The translations under genes and the position numbers were made by a program. Shown piece after piece: positions 33,019-40,946 of a DNA stretch of 64,000 nt. The stretch's first letter is position 1, and each line of letters opens with the position of its first letter. Under the pieces are notes generated by a model. It worked only from the letters and a program-made list of their open reading frames with translations. It had not been told where the DNA came from and ran no database searches. Where the stretch lies: assembly GCF_004345825.1 (NCBI RefSeq), contig NZ_SLXM01000007.1, forward strand, positions 124,001 to 188,000, given 5' to 3'. This DNA is from Tenacibaculum skagerrakense. GTDB taxonomy: Bacteria; Bacteroidota; Bacteroidia; Flavobacteriales; Flavobacteriaceae.

Positions 33019-33165
33019 TAAAGGGAAGTTAAATAAACTTACCCAATAATAATGTTGTCGGCAATCGAGACAATTGTAAAATTTAATAAAGTTAATAAAC
33101 TTTACAAATCCCCTTCTTTTTCTGCGTACTCTATTAGAAGAGCCACAGTGTGGACATGTTTTCAT
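32998..33165 (-). CDS. 55-aa zinc-ribbon protein
   Basis: The frame runs from ATG at 33165 to TAA at 32998. It begins MKTCPHCGSSNRVRRKRRGF and continues with a second CxxC (C32, C35), making a compact C4 zinc ribbon with a very basic linker (six Arg/Lys in a row region), then a short hydrophobic tail. It is more protein-like than the antisense 73-aa frame across the same DNA. It may bind RNA or DNA; function unknown. It lies between a hairpin shared with the convergent membrane gene and the terminator of the cupin gene. Confidence 0.72.
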   Translation of the reverse strand: MKTCPHCGSSNRVRRKRRGFVKFINFIKFYNCLDCRQHYYWVSLFNFPLKVKATS

Positions 33166-33236
33166 CTTTCTTTTCTTTCTTCTTTGGTTAGAGTATTAAA
33201 AGTAAAGATTAAAAACGTACTTTATGTAAAAAAAAT

Positions 33237-33254
33237 AAGGGGAAAATTCCCCTT
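33237..33254 (-). terminator. Terminator of the cupin gene
   Basis: AAGGGGAA pairs with TTCCCCTT around a 2-nt loop. The A-run on the left gives a U-run on the minus strand, 16 bp past the cupin gene stop. Confidence 0.85.
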
Positions 33255-33269
33255 TATTTTATTTTTTCG

Positions 33270-34139
33270 TTAAGAAACACGATTAGTTTTATTAGTTCGA
33301 ACAATAGCTTGCTCGTTTTTCCAGTCAATCCATTTTTGACCTTTTATTCTTCGCATTAAATTATCAATAGAACGCATAATAAAAACATTATAAATAGCTT
33401 TTCCTAAGTTCTTAGGATTTCTAGCAATAGCGCGTAAACTCATAGAAAAACCTGGAGTTACATAGCGCATATAATGCCAATAACCTTCTGGCATGTATAA
33501 AACATTTCCGTGTTCTAATTCAGCTATATGACCTTTAGCGTTTTTAAGTGCTGGCCATTTTTCAAAATCAGGATCATTAAAATCGATATCCTCTCTCGTA
33601 ATTAAAGAATGAGGTATTTTATATAAGTATTTATTCTGTTTTTGGTCAAACAAAATACATTTCTTTTTTCCTTCAAAATGGAAATGAAAAATATTGGCTA
33701 AATCAATATCATAGTGCATAAAAGTGTAAGAATCTCTACCGCCAAAGAAAAGCATTGGTAATCCTTTCATTAAACTCAAACCAAAGTCTGGATAAGAGAA
33801 ATCTTTTTGAAGCATAGGAACTTCTTTTAAGATGTTCCATAAAAATATTCTAAACTTTGTAGGTTCTCTTTTTAATAAATCAACATACTCGCTCATTTTC
33901 ATTTTAGCATGTGGCTCATTAAAACCGTCTTTATAATCTACAGGTCTATCATCATAAAGAGGAACTATTTTATCTCCAGCAACTTCCTTCATATATTCTA
34001 ATGACCACTTGTTGTAAGCAGGCCAATCTTCTATGAATTTCTCAATTACCACTGGCTTTTGTGGTTTAAAATAATTCTTGATAAAGTCTTCTTTCGTAAT
34101 GGTTTCGACTCTATCTATTTGTTCCAACTGTAACCCCAT
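33270..34139 (-). CDS. Cupin-like (JmjC-type) dioxygenase
   Basis: This 289-aa protein belongs to the Cupin_8/JmjC-like Fe(II)/2-oxoglutarate oxygenases. The metal triad is visible as H142-Y-D144 (TFMHYDIDLANIF) and H222 (MPEGYWHYMRY). The N-terminus has the PVVIEKFIEDWPAYNKW block typical of these proteins. Members hydroxylate proteins or small molecules; the substrate here is unknown. Monocistronic, with a -7 box upstream and a terminator after it. Confidence 0.88.
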   Translation of the reverse strand: MGLQLEQIDRVETITKEDFIKNYFKPQKPVVIEKFIEDWPAYNKWSLEYMKEVAGDKIVPLYDDRPVDYKDGFNEPHAKMKMSEYVDLLKREPTKFRIFLWNILKEVPMLQKDFSYPDFGLSLMKGLPMLFFGGRDSYTFMHYDIDLANIFHFHFEGKKKCILFDQKQNKYLYKIPHSLITREDIDFNDPDFEKWPALKNAKGHIAELEHGNVLYMPEGYWHYMRYVTPGFSMSLRAIARNPKNLGKAIYNVFIMRSIDNLMRRIKGQKWIDWKNEQAIVRTNKTNRVS

Positions 34140-34158
34140 GAATAAAAATTTGATAAAC

Positions 34159-34167
34159 GCAAAGTTA
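34159..34167 (-). promoter_or_regulatory. -7 box of the cupin gene
   Basis: Reads TAACTTTGC on the minus strand, 19 bp upstream of the ATG at 34139. Confidence 0.6.
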
Positions 34168-34234
34168 AGAAAACGTTACAAAATCTTTTTTTAATGAAAT
34201 TGAAAAAATAAATTAATCTATTAATACAATCTAT

Positions 34235-35332
34235 TTAGGCTTTCAACTCCTTTGCTTCTTGCTTTTTTTCCTCGTTTCTTTCGATTTTATGACTAGGTCT
34301 GCTCCACTTTGGTTTTTCTCCTAAATCTTGATATTGAGAATCTTCTGCTTCTACAGTTTTAGGTTGCATTTTCTTTATAAATGGCTTTTGCGGATTTAAA
34401 CCTAATAATTCAAACAACTTCATATCTTCATTTACATCTGGATTTGGAGTTGTTAATAACTTATCTCCAGCAAAAATTGAATTTGCACCAGCAAAGAAAC
34501 ACATTGCTTGTCCCTCTTGAGTCATTTGAGTTCTACCTGCCGATAAACGAACTTGCGTTTCAGGCATTACAATTCTTGTTGTAGCTACCATTCTCACCAT
34601 TTCCCATATAGAAACTGGTTGTTGGTCTTCTAATGGAGTTCCATCAACAGCTACCAAAGCATTAATTGGTACCGATTCTGGTTGTGGGTTTAGTGTAGAT
34701 AAAGCTACTAACATTCCTGCTCTATCTTCAATTGCTTCTCCCATACCAATAATTCCTCCAGAACAAACTGTAACGTTTGTTTTACGAACATTATCGATTG
34801 TTTCTAAACGGTCTTCAAATCCTCTTGTAGAAATTACTTCTTTGTAATATTCTTCTGAAGAATCTAAATTATGATTGTACGCATATAAACCTGCTTCTGC
34901 TAAACGATGAGCTTGATTTTCGGTAATCATACCTAATGTACAGCAAACTTCCATGTCAAGTTTATTAATAGTACGCACCATCTCTAAAACTTGATCAAAC
35001 TCAGGTCCGTCTTTTACATTTCTCCATGCAGCTCCCATACAAACTCTTGAGCTTCCCGAAGCTTTTGCACGTAAAGCTTGAGCTTTCACCTGATTTACTG
35101 TCATTAAATCATTTCCTTCAACATTGGTGTGATATCTTGCCGCTTGCGGACAATATCCACAGTCTTCTGGACATCCTCCGGTTTTTATAGATAATAAGGT
35201 TGATACTTGAACCGTATTTGGATCATGGTGTTTACGATGAATTGTAGCTGCATCATATAACAGTTCCATCATCGGCTTATTATAAATCTCTAAAATTTCT
35301 TCTTTACTCCAATTGTGTCTAGTCTCACTCAT
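34235..35332 (-). CDS. bioB: Biotin synthase
   Basis: This 365-aa radical-SAM enzyme inserts sulfur into dethiobiotin, the last step of biotin synthesis. It has the Fe-S cluster motif C54-PED-C58-GY-C61, CMGAAWRN near residue 99, YAYNHNLDSSEEYY near 150 and LSAGRTQM near 262 (second cluster Arg). A hydrophilic C-terminal tail of about 45 residues rich in Lys/Glu extends past the usual end. It follows the ketosynthase gene by 54 bp but has its own -7 box in that gap. Confidence 0.97.
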   Translation of the reverse strand: MSETRHNWSKEEILEIYNKPMMELLYDAATIHRKHHDPNTVQVSTLLSIKTGGCPEDCGYCPQAARYHTNVEGNDLMTVNQVKAQALRAKASGSSRVCMGAAWRNVKDGPEFDQVLEMVRTINKLDMEVCCTLGMITENQAHRLAEAGLYAYNHNLDSSEEYYKEVISTRGFEDRLETIDNVRKTNVTVCSGGIIGMGEAIEDRAGMLVALSTLNPQPESVPINALVAVDGTPLEDQQPVSIWEMVRMVATTRIVMPETQVRLSAGRTQMTQEGQAMCFFAGANSIFAGDKLLTTPNPDVNEDMKLFELLGLNPQKPFIKKMQPKTVEAEDSQYQDLGEKPKWSRPSHKIERNEEKKQEAKELKA

Positions 35333-35355
35333 ATAGTCGTCATTGTTTGCATTAC

Positions 35356-35363
35356 CAAAAGTA
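35356..35363 (-). promoter_or_regulatory. bioB -7 box
   Basis: Reads TACTTTTG on the minus strand, 23 bp upstream of the bioB start, in the gap after the ketosynthase gene. Confidence 0.5.
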
Positions 35364-35386
35364 GGAAAAGTAATTGTATTATTATA

Positions 35387-36538
35387 TTATTTTGAAATTA
35401 AAACTGATACGGCGTTTCCTCCAAATCCTACAGCATTTACAAGTATTTTATTAAGTTGTTTCGGTTGATTTTGTTTCTCTGCAAAAGGAACTTCAATGGC
35501 TTTTTGATGTTGTAACATTAACAGACCAAGTTCTAAATTTAGCAATCCAGAAGCACCAAAAGTGTGTCCTATTTTCCATTTATTGGTAGTCAAAAATGGA
35601 GTTTTTTCACCAAAGACTTTTTTTATAGCGTTTACTTCTGATGAATCACCTTTTATAGTTCCGGGAGCATGCATTACAACAGCATCAACATCTTCTAGAT
35701 TGATATGCTTACAGGCCATCTTCATTGACTTTTGAAAGCATTCAGCATCTGCTGTAACCGATGTATTATGTTTTAAAACTTCTGTAGCATACCCAATACC
35801 TTCCACTTTTGCTATGGTTCTTTCAGAAATATCTTTTTCTAAGCAAACAACGGCAGCTCCTTCACCTAAAACCATGGTGTTTTTAGTTTTTTCTAAATCA
35901 AAAGCTTTACATGGATTACCTTCTGTTTCTTTTGAGTACACTTTTAAGGCTTTCATTTGAGCTATTGTAAAATCAGTAAGAGGTGCTTCACTTCCTCCAA
36001 CTAAAAACTTATCACACATTCCAGCTTGAATCCATGCAACACCATTTAATAACGAGTGTAATGCTGTAGAACAGGTTATAGAATGAGAAATTTCGGGTCC
36101 AGAACTTTTTAAATCATGCGCAATCCAAGAAGAAATATTTCCTAAAGTTGTTGTTGGAGAACTTAAGGTAGAAGAGATTCCTGTTTGTAAAAATTCTTGA
36201 TGATATTTTTCAAAAAGAGCTGTAGCTCCTCTCGATGAACCAATGTTGATTCCAAAATCATCACCTTCTTTCCAGTTAGCATCTAACATAGCTTTTCTAG
36301 AAGCGTAAATAGCAAACAATACAGTGTCGTCTAAATTCTTGTATTTATTGTCTGAATTTCGAATGTCCTCAATATGTTTTTTATCTTCATCAGAAATATT
36401 AGCAGTCCATTCAGAAAAATTTTTAAAGTCTCTTTTTGTAATTCTATGCTCATTATCTAAATAGCTATTCCAAACTTCTTCAGAAGTTTTTCCTAATGGA
36501 GATATTGATGCAAAGGCTGATATTGATATTGGTTTCAA
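35387..36538 (-). CDS. Beta-ketoacyl synthase in the biotin locus
   Basis: This 383-aa condensing enzyme has the full KAS I/II triad: C156 (SITCSTALHS), H290 (MHAPGTIKGD) and H325 (GHTFGASG). It is shorter than FabF (about 410 aa) and divergent. Its place between bioB and bioA suggests a role in building the pimeloyl chain, perhaps in place of the usual bioC/bioH-type entry, neither of which is visible in the window. That role is inference; a general fatty-acid role is the alternative. It has its own -7 box. Confidence 0.88.
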   Translation of the reverse strand: MKPISISAFASISPLGKTSEEVWNSYLDNEHRITKRDFKNFSEWTANISDEDKKHIEDIRNSDNKYKNLDDTVLFAIYASRKAMLDANWKEGDDFGINIGSSRGATALFEKYHQEFLQTGISSTLSSPTTTLGNISSWIAHDLKSSGPEISHSITCSTALHSLLNGVAWIQAGMCDKFLVGGSEAPLTDFTIAQMKALKVYSKETEGNPCKAFDLEKTKNTMVLGEGAAVVCLEKDISERTIAKVEGIGYATEVLKHNTSVTADAECFQKSMKMACKHINLEDVDAVVMHAPGTIKGDSSEVNAIKKVFGEKTPFLTTNKWKIGHTFGASGLLNLELGLLMLQHQKAIEVPFAEKQNQPKQLNKILVNAVGFGGNAVSVLISK

Positions 36539-36553
36539 AACAGAAAAATTTCA

Positions 36554-36562
36554 GCAAAATTA
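36554..36562 (-). promoter_or_regulatory. -7 box of the ketosynthase gene
   Basis: Reads TAATTTTGC on the minus strand, 15 bp upstream of the ATG at 36538. Confidence 0.55.
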
Positions 36563-36652
36563 AGGCTAAATCTTTAAACTAAATAAGTATTGGGAAGCTA
36601 AAGAATTATAATTTTTTTTCTTGATTGAAACAGTATAGCGGTTAATGCTTCA

Positions 36653-36660
36653 TATATTTG
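36653..36660 (+). promoter_or_regulatory. -7 box of the Coa1-like gene
   Basis: TATATTTG lies 35 bp before the ATG at 36696. It sits downstream of the alternative start at 36645, which argues for the shorter protein. Confidence 0.55.
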
Positions 36661-36695
36661 TAAGAGGCACAAATAGTATTAAATTTTTGAACCAA

Positions 36696-37142
36696 ATGAA
36701 TATTGAAAATCAAAAAAGTTGGCTAGGAAGAAATTGGCCTTGGGCATTACCAGTTGGTTGTTGTTCAGGTTGCCTTATTTTCATCATCATTTTAATTGTT
36801 GGTTTTGGCGCTACTGTTTTAAGTGTAGTAGATAGTTTAGGGGGATTGTCGCCAATTGAGGAAGCTATTGAGAGAGCAGAAAAGAACGAGCGTGTAGTTC
36901 AACTTTTAGGTGAAGATATTGAATCTGATGGTTTTCCTAACGGTACTATTTCTATTTCAGATGCTGATGGAGAAGTTGATTTTACCATTCCAATTAAAGG
37001 AGATAAAGGAGAAGGATTATTAGTTGTTAAGGGAATCCGAAAAGATAAAAAGTGGATTTATGAGGATTTATATGTTACCATTAAAGAAACTAACGAACGA
37101 ATCAATTTATTAGAAAAAGAAAAGGTCTTAGAGAGTATCTAA
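36696..37142 (+). CDS. Coa1-family membrane protein
   Basis: The start is set at 36696, downstream of a -7 box; an in-frame upstream start at 36645 would be before it. The 148-aa protein has WLGRNWPWALPVGCCSGCL at the N-terminus, one membrane helix (about 17-40), and a C-terminal domain with ISISDADGEVDFTIPIKG and a KGEGLLVVKGIRKDKKWIYE block, matching the cytochrome-oxidase-assembly Coa1-like family of bacteria. Its role here is unproven. Its end overlaps the convergent bioA end by 15 bp. Confidence 0.8.
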   Translation: MNIENQKSWLGRNWPWALPVGCCSGCLIFIIILIVGFGATVLSVVDSLGGLSPIEEAIERAEKNERVVQLLGEDIESDGFPNGTISISDADGEVDFTIPIKGDKGEGLLVVKGIRKDKKWIYEDLYVTIKETNERINLLEKEKVLESI

Positions 37143-38393
37143 AACCTTTTCAATAGTAGTATATATTTTTTCTAGTTGCGTATCAGTAATTACATAAGGA
37201 ACTTGTATGTAAATGGTGTTTCCAAGAGGTCTTAAAAATACACCTTCTTTCATAAAAGAAGATAATAATAAATCTCTTAAAGTACCGTATCGTTCCATAT
37301 TTGTATCTAGATCTAAAGCAAAGATAACTCCGATGTTTCGTGTAGATTTCACTTTCGGATGTTTCTTGATTTTTTCTGAAAACTGTTCGTGACGTTTCGC
37401 TATTTTTTGAATACTCCCCTGAATTTTATCTGATGTTAGTAAATCAATACTTGCAATGGCAGCCGCACAACCAATTGGATTAGCAGAGTAGGTATGACAG
37501 TGGAAATATCCTTTGGTAATATCATTACTTAAAAAAGCATCGTAAATTTCTTGTGTACAAGAGGTAATAGCCATGGGAACTAAACCACCTGTTAAAGCTT
37601 TACTCAAACAAATAATATCTGGTTTATTTTGTATATGATCTGAAGCAAAGTTTTTTCCAGTTTTACCAAAGCCAGTCATTACTTCATCTGCAATAGTCAA
37701 CACATTTTTAGATTTACAAAATCCGATGATTTCGTTTAATCCATTCATGTCATGAATTTTCATTCCAGCGGCTCCTTGAACAATAGGTTCGTACACAAAT
37801 GCAGCCACTTTATGATTAGAAATAATAGTTTCTAATTGTGCTAGAATTGCTGAATGATTAGTTCCGTCTGGAACCGGAATTCTATGAATATTAATCAAAA
37901 AATCTTCAAATGGCCCGTTGTAAACAGATAATCCTGAAGCAGACATTGCACCGAACGTGTCTCCATGAAAACCATTTTCAAAAGCGATTAAAGTGGTTCG
38001 TTGATCTTCTTTATTAAAATAATATTGCAGCGCCATTTTTATGGCAGACTCAACCGCAGTTGAACCATTATCATTAAAAAATATTTTAGCCTGATTTTCA
38101 GGTAAAATAGCAATCAACTTTTCAGATAATTCCACAGCAGCAGGATGTGTAAAATCACTAAACATTATTTGATCTAACTGTTGCATTTGTTCATAAACTC
38201 GATTATTGATATAATCATTACAGTGACCAAACATGCAAGTGTACCAAGAAGAAATAGCATCGATATATTCGTAGCCATGTTCATCGGTAAGAATACATCC
38301 TTTAGCTTTTACAATTCCTAAACTATTTGGATGTGTTTGATGTTGCTTTAACGGATGCCAAATGTGTTTCTTATCGCGTTCTTGTAGTGTCAT
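37128..38393 (-). CDS. bioA: Adenosylmethionine-8-amino-7-oxononanoate aminotransferase
   Basis: This 421-aa PLP aminotransferase converts KAPA to DAPA using SAM as amino donor. It has WHPLKQH at 12-18, the FFNDNGSTAVESAIKMA block near 105, D236 (IADEVMTG) and the PLP lysine K265 (LSKALTGG). It follows bioD by 2 bp, so the two are translated together. Its 3' end overlaps the convergent Coa1-like gene. Confidence 0.97.
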   Translation of the reverse strand: MTLQERDKKHIWHPLKQHQTHPNSLGIVKAKGCILTDEHGYEYIDAISSWYTCMFGHCNDYINNRVYEQMQQLDQIMFSDFTHPAAVELSEKLIAILPENQAKIFFNDNGSTAVESAIKMALQYYFNKEDQRTTLIAFENGFHGDTFGAMSASGLSVYNGPFEDFLINIHRIPVPDGTNHSAILAQLETIISNHKVAAFVYEPIVQGAAGMKIHDMNGLNEIIGFCKSKNVLTIADEVMTGFGKTGKNFASDHIQNKPDIICLSKALTGGLVPMAITSCTQEIYDAFLSNDITKGYFHCHTYSANPIGCAAAIASIDLLTSDKIQGSIQKIAKRHEQFSEKIKKHPKVKSTRNIGVIFALDLDTNMERYGTLRDLLLSSFMKEGVFLRPLGNTIYIQVPYVITDTQLEKIYTTIEKVLDTL

Positions 38394-38395
38394 GC

Positions 38396-39004
38396 TTATA
38401 ATTTATCTCTGAATTTCTCGGCATACTCTTTAATCACATTTTGATCAAAATAAGGCTCCTCTTCAATTCTTCCAATTACATTTACACCACTCATTTTTTC
38501 AATAATTTCCTCAGTAGTTTTGTGTTCGTTTCCACTATAGACTAACGAAACATCAAATCCTTTTTCTTTTAAAAAGTTTATAGTCAATAAAGTATGGTTA
38601 ATACTTCCTAAGTAATGACGAGAAACAACAATTACTTTATAATCGGGCTTTATAAGATCTAAAATAGTGTGTTTATCATTTAGTGGAACTAATAATCCAC
38701 CAGCACCTTCAATCACTAAATTGTTTTTGGTAGCAGGTTCTATTACTTTATTAATATCAATGGTAATTCCGTCGATAGTAGCAGAAGCATGTGGACTCAT
38801 TGGTGTTTGTAAAGCATAGCTATTTTCGTGAAAAACAGACTTTTTATTACTAATCAAGTTTTTTACTTTATGGGTATCAGAGTATTCTAAATCACCAGAT
38901 TGAATAGGTTTCCAATAATCTGCCTCTAAAGCTTCGGTAATAATTGCTGAAGCAACTGTTTTACCTACTTCAGTTGAGATTCCTGTGATAAAATATTTTT
39001 TCAT
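38396..39004 (-). CDS. bioD: Dethiobiotin synthetase
   Basis: This 202-aa ATP-dependent ligase closes the ureido ring of dethiobiotin. It shows the P-loop GISTEVGKTVAS at about 8-19, PIQSGDLE near 33, the MSPHASA block near 69, and the VIEGAGGLLVPL switch region near 97. It starts overlapping the end of the DUF2007 gene by 4 bp and precedes bioA by 2 bp. Confidence 0.96.
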   Translation of the reverse strand: MKKYFITGISTEVGKTVASAIITEALEADYWKPIQSGDLEYSDTHKVKNLISNKKSVFHENSYALQTPMSPHASATIDGITIDINKVIEPATKNNLVIEGAGGLLVPLNDKHTILDLIKPDYKVIVVSRHYLGSINHTLLTINFLKEKGFDVSLVYSGNEHKTTEEIIEKMSGVNVIGRIEEEPYFDQNVIKEYAEKFRDKL

Positions 39005-39381
39005 TTAAAGATTGTTTTGCAATCGTTACAAATTAATTTTCTTGATTCAAAAAAGGGAAAAAGCATGAAAAAGAAGTTTTTTCGTTGGGCATCTGCTACT
39101 AAAATACGATTAGAACTGCATTGTGGACAGCTAATATCATTCCCGTCACGATCTTTTTCGTAGGTTCTTATTTCGTTATATATTGCTGATGCTTTCTCTA
39201 AATCTTCATTATGAACTAGTAGTTTTACACCTCCAATTGCCTGACTTATCATAGGGTCAGTATCGATTGTTTTTTCATCCATCAACATAGTTTTAATGTC
39301 TTCTGCGTCTAATTTAGATTTAAACACCAAAGCTTCAGTTGAATATTCAAAAACTGCTAAAATTGTATAATCGTCCCTCAT
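39001..39381 (-). CDS. DUF2007-type protein with a zinc ribbon
   Basis: This 126-aa protein has an N-terminal DUF2007 alpha/beta domain (TILAVFEYSTEALVFKSKLD, and GVKLLVHNEDLEKA near residue 51), related to PII-like signal-transducing folds, and a C-terminal zinc ribbon (ISCPQCSSN near 84 and LICNDCKTI near 115) flanking a short hydrophobic patch. It sits inside the biotin operon between bioF and bioD with a 4-bp overlap, so it is cotranslated; its role in biotin synthesis is unknown. Confidence 0.82.
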   Translation of the reverse strand: MRDDYTILAVFEYSTEALVFKSKLDAEDIKTMLMDEKTIDTDPMISQAIGGVKLLVHNEDLEKASAIYNEIRTYEKDRDGNDISCPQCSSNRILVADAQRKNFFFMLFPFFESRKLICNDCKTIFK

Positions 39382-39390
39382 TTAAATTTT

Positions 39391-40518
39391 TTAAACAAAG
39401 GTAGTGAGATGCTCTAAAATAGCAGTAATTTCTTCGTTAGAATTAAAGCTGTGCAAACAAATACGTAAACGTTCCTGTCCGATAGGAACAGTAGGAGAGA
39501 GGATTGGTTTTATATTAAATCCTTTTTGTTGTAATTGTTTAGCTGTTTCTTTTGTTTTTTCTGTTCCTGAAATTACGCAACAATGAATTGCAGAATCACT
39601 TTTGATAAATTTAGCAGTAAGGTCTAATCGTACAAGTTCAGATTTAAAATGTTGTATTCTTTCAGAGAGAACAGTTATTGTTGTTGAGTTTAAATGTTGA
39701 TAGGCTACATTGATGGTTGCAATAGCATGAGGAGGTAATCCTGTAGTATAAATAAAACTTCTTGAGAAATTAACGAGATACTTATAAAGATTTTCACTTC
39801 CTAAGATCGCTGCTCCGTGACAACCCAATCCTTTTCCATAAGTCATAATCCTAGCAAAAACATCTTTCTCTACTCCTAATTGTTGAACCATTCCGGCACC
39901 ATTTTCACCAAAAACACCTAATGCATGCGCTTCGTCAACAATTAAATAGGCGTTGTTTTGTTTACAAACAGCAACAAGATTTTTTAAGTTTGGTGAATCA
40001 CCGTCCATAGAAAATACAGATTCGGTAACTACATAAATAGTGTCATGCTGAATTCGTTGTAGTATCTCGTTAAGGTTTTCTAAATCGTTGTGCTTAAACT
40101 TGTAGGCTTTAGCATTTGAAAGTTGAATTCCATCGCGAATAGATGCGTGAATCAATTCATCATACACAATAACATCTCCTCGTTGAGGAATTGAAGAGAA
40201 AAAACCAACATTTGCATCATAACCAGAGTTAAAAAGTAATGCTTTTTCTGAGTTGTGAAATACAGCTATAACATCTTCAGTTTCTTGATATAATTGGTGA
40301 TTTCCAGAAATTAATCGAGAACCCGTAGCACCATTCATTTTGAGGTTTTTATCAACAAGAAGTTGATGAGCTTGATTAAAAACAACTTCAGATTGTGCAA
40401 AACCAAGATAGTCATTCGAATAAAAATCGATTAAATTCGTCTGAGAATTTAAACTTCGTAAAGCATTCGATTCTTTTCTAAGGAGTAATTTTTGATGTAA
40501 TTTATCTGGAAAACTCAT
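39391..40518 (-). CDS. bioF: 8-amino-7-oxononanoate synthase
   Basis: This 375-aa PLP enzyme condenses pimeloyl-ACP/CoA with alanine to give KAPA. It has the SNDYLGFA block at 34-41, GSRLISGNHQLYQE near 66, D195-EAH (cofactor ring contact) and K229 (TYGKGLGCHG), which binds PLP. The start codon shares one base with the end of umuD, so bioF translation depends on the upstream umuC-umuD transcript unless an internal promoter exists; none is obvious. Confidence 0.95.
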   Translation of the reverse strand: MSFPDKLHQKLLLRKESNALRSLNSQTNLIDFYSNDYLGFAQSEVVFNQAHQLLVDKNLKMNGATGSRLISGNHQLYQETEDVIAVFHNSEKALLFNSGYDANVGFFSSIPQRGDVIVYDELIHASIRDGIQLSNAKAYKFKHNDLENLNEILQRIQHDTIYVVTESVFSMDGDSPNLKNLVAVCKQNNAYLIVDEAHALGVFGENGAGMVQQLGVEKDVFARIMTYGKGLGCHGAAILGSENLYKYLVNFSRSFIYTTGLPPHAIATINVAYQHLNSTTITVLSERIQHFKSELVRLDLTAKFIKSDSAIHCCVISGTEKTKETAKQLQQKGFNIKPILSPTVPIGQERLRICLHSFNSNEEITAILEHLTTFV

Positions 40519-40946
40519 TACAAACGTTTAATAACATTTGTTACAATTCCCCAAATAACAAAATCATTTTCTTCAGTAATCCTAATAATAGGATAATCAG
40601 GGTTTTCAGGTTGCAACCACACATCGTTGCCATCTACACGAAGTCGTTTTACGGTAAATTCGCCGTCTAAAAAACACACCGCAATTTTATTGTTTGTTGG
40701 AGCGATACTTCTATCAATCACTAATAAATCATTATCATCCAAACCAGCACCAATCATCGACTGCCCGCTTACACGAGCAAAAAAAGTTGCTTCTTTATTT
40801 TTGATTAACTCTTCATCTAATGAAATTCTTGATTCTTTAAAATCATCAGCAGGAGAAGGAAATCCAGCAGAAATACCTGTATCGATAAAAATAGCGCCTT
40901 CACTATTTGTATTTTTCGGACTAAAAAATGTTAACTTCAAACTCAT
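40518..40946 (-). CDS. umuD: UmuD-like S24 self-cleaving protein
   Basis: This 142-aa protein is the regulatory subunit of a Pol V-type translesion polymerase. It shows the self-cleavage site A27-G28, the catalytic Ser63 (SGQSMIGAG) and Lys100 (GEFTVKRL) of the LexA/UmuD serine-lysine dyad. There is no N-terminal DNA-binding domain, so it is UmuD rather than LexA. It overlaps umuC by 4 bp and bioF by 1 bp; umuC comes first, the reverse of the usual umuDC order. Confidence 0.93.
   Translation of the reverse strand: MSLKLTFFSPKNTNSEGAIFIDTGISAGFPSPADDFKESRISLDEELIKNKEATFFARVSGQSMIGAGLDDNDLLVIDRSIAPTNNKIAVCFLDGEFTVKRLRVDGNDVWLQPENPDYPIIRITEENDFVIWGIVTNVIKRL

Noticed and set aside
33052..33273. 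73-aa plus-strand ORF
   Set aside because: It is antisense to the 55-aa zinc-ribbon gene, has no motif, and runs through the cupin terminator.
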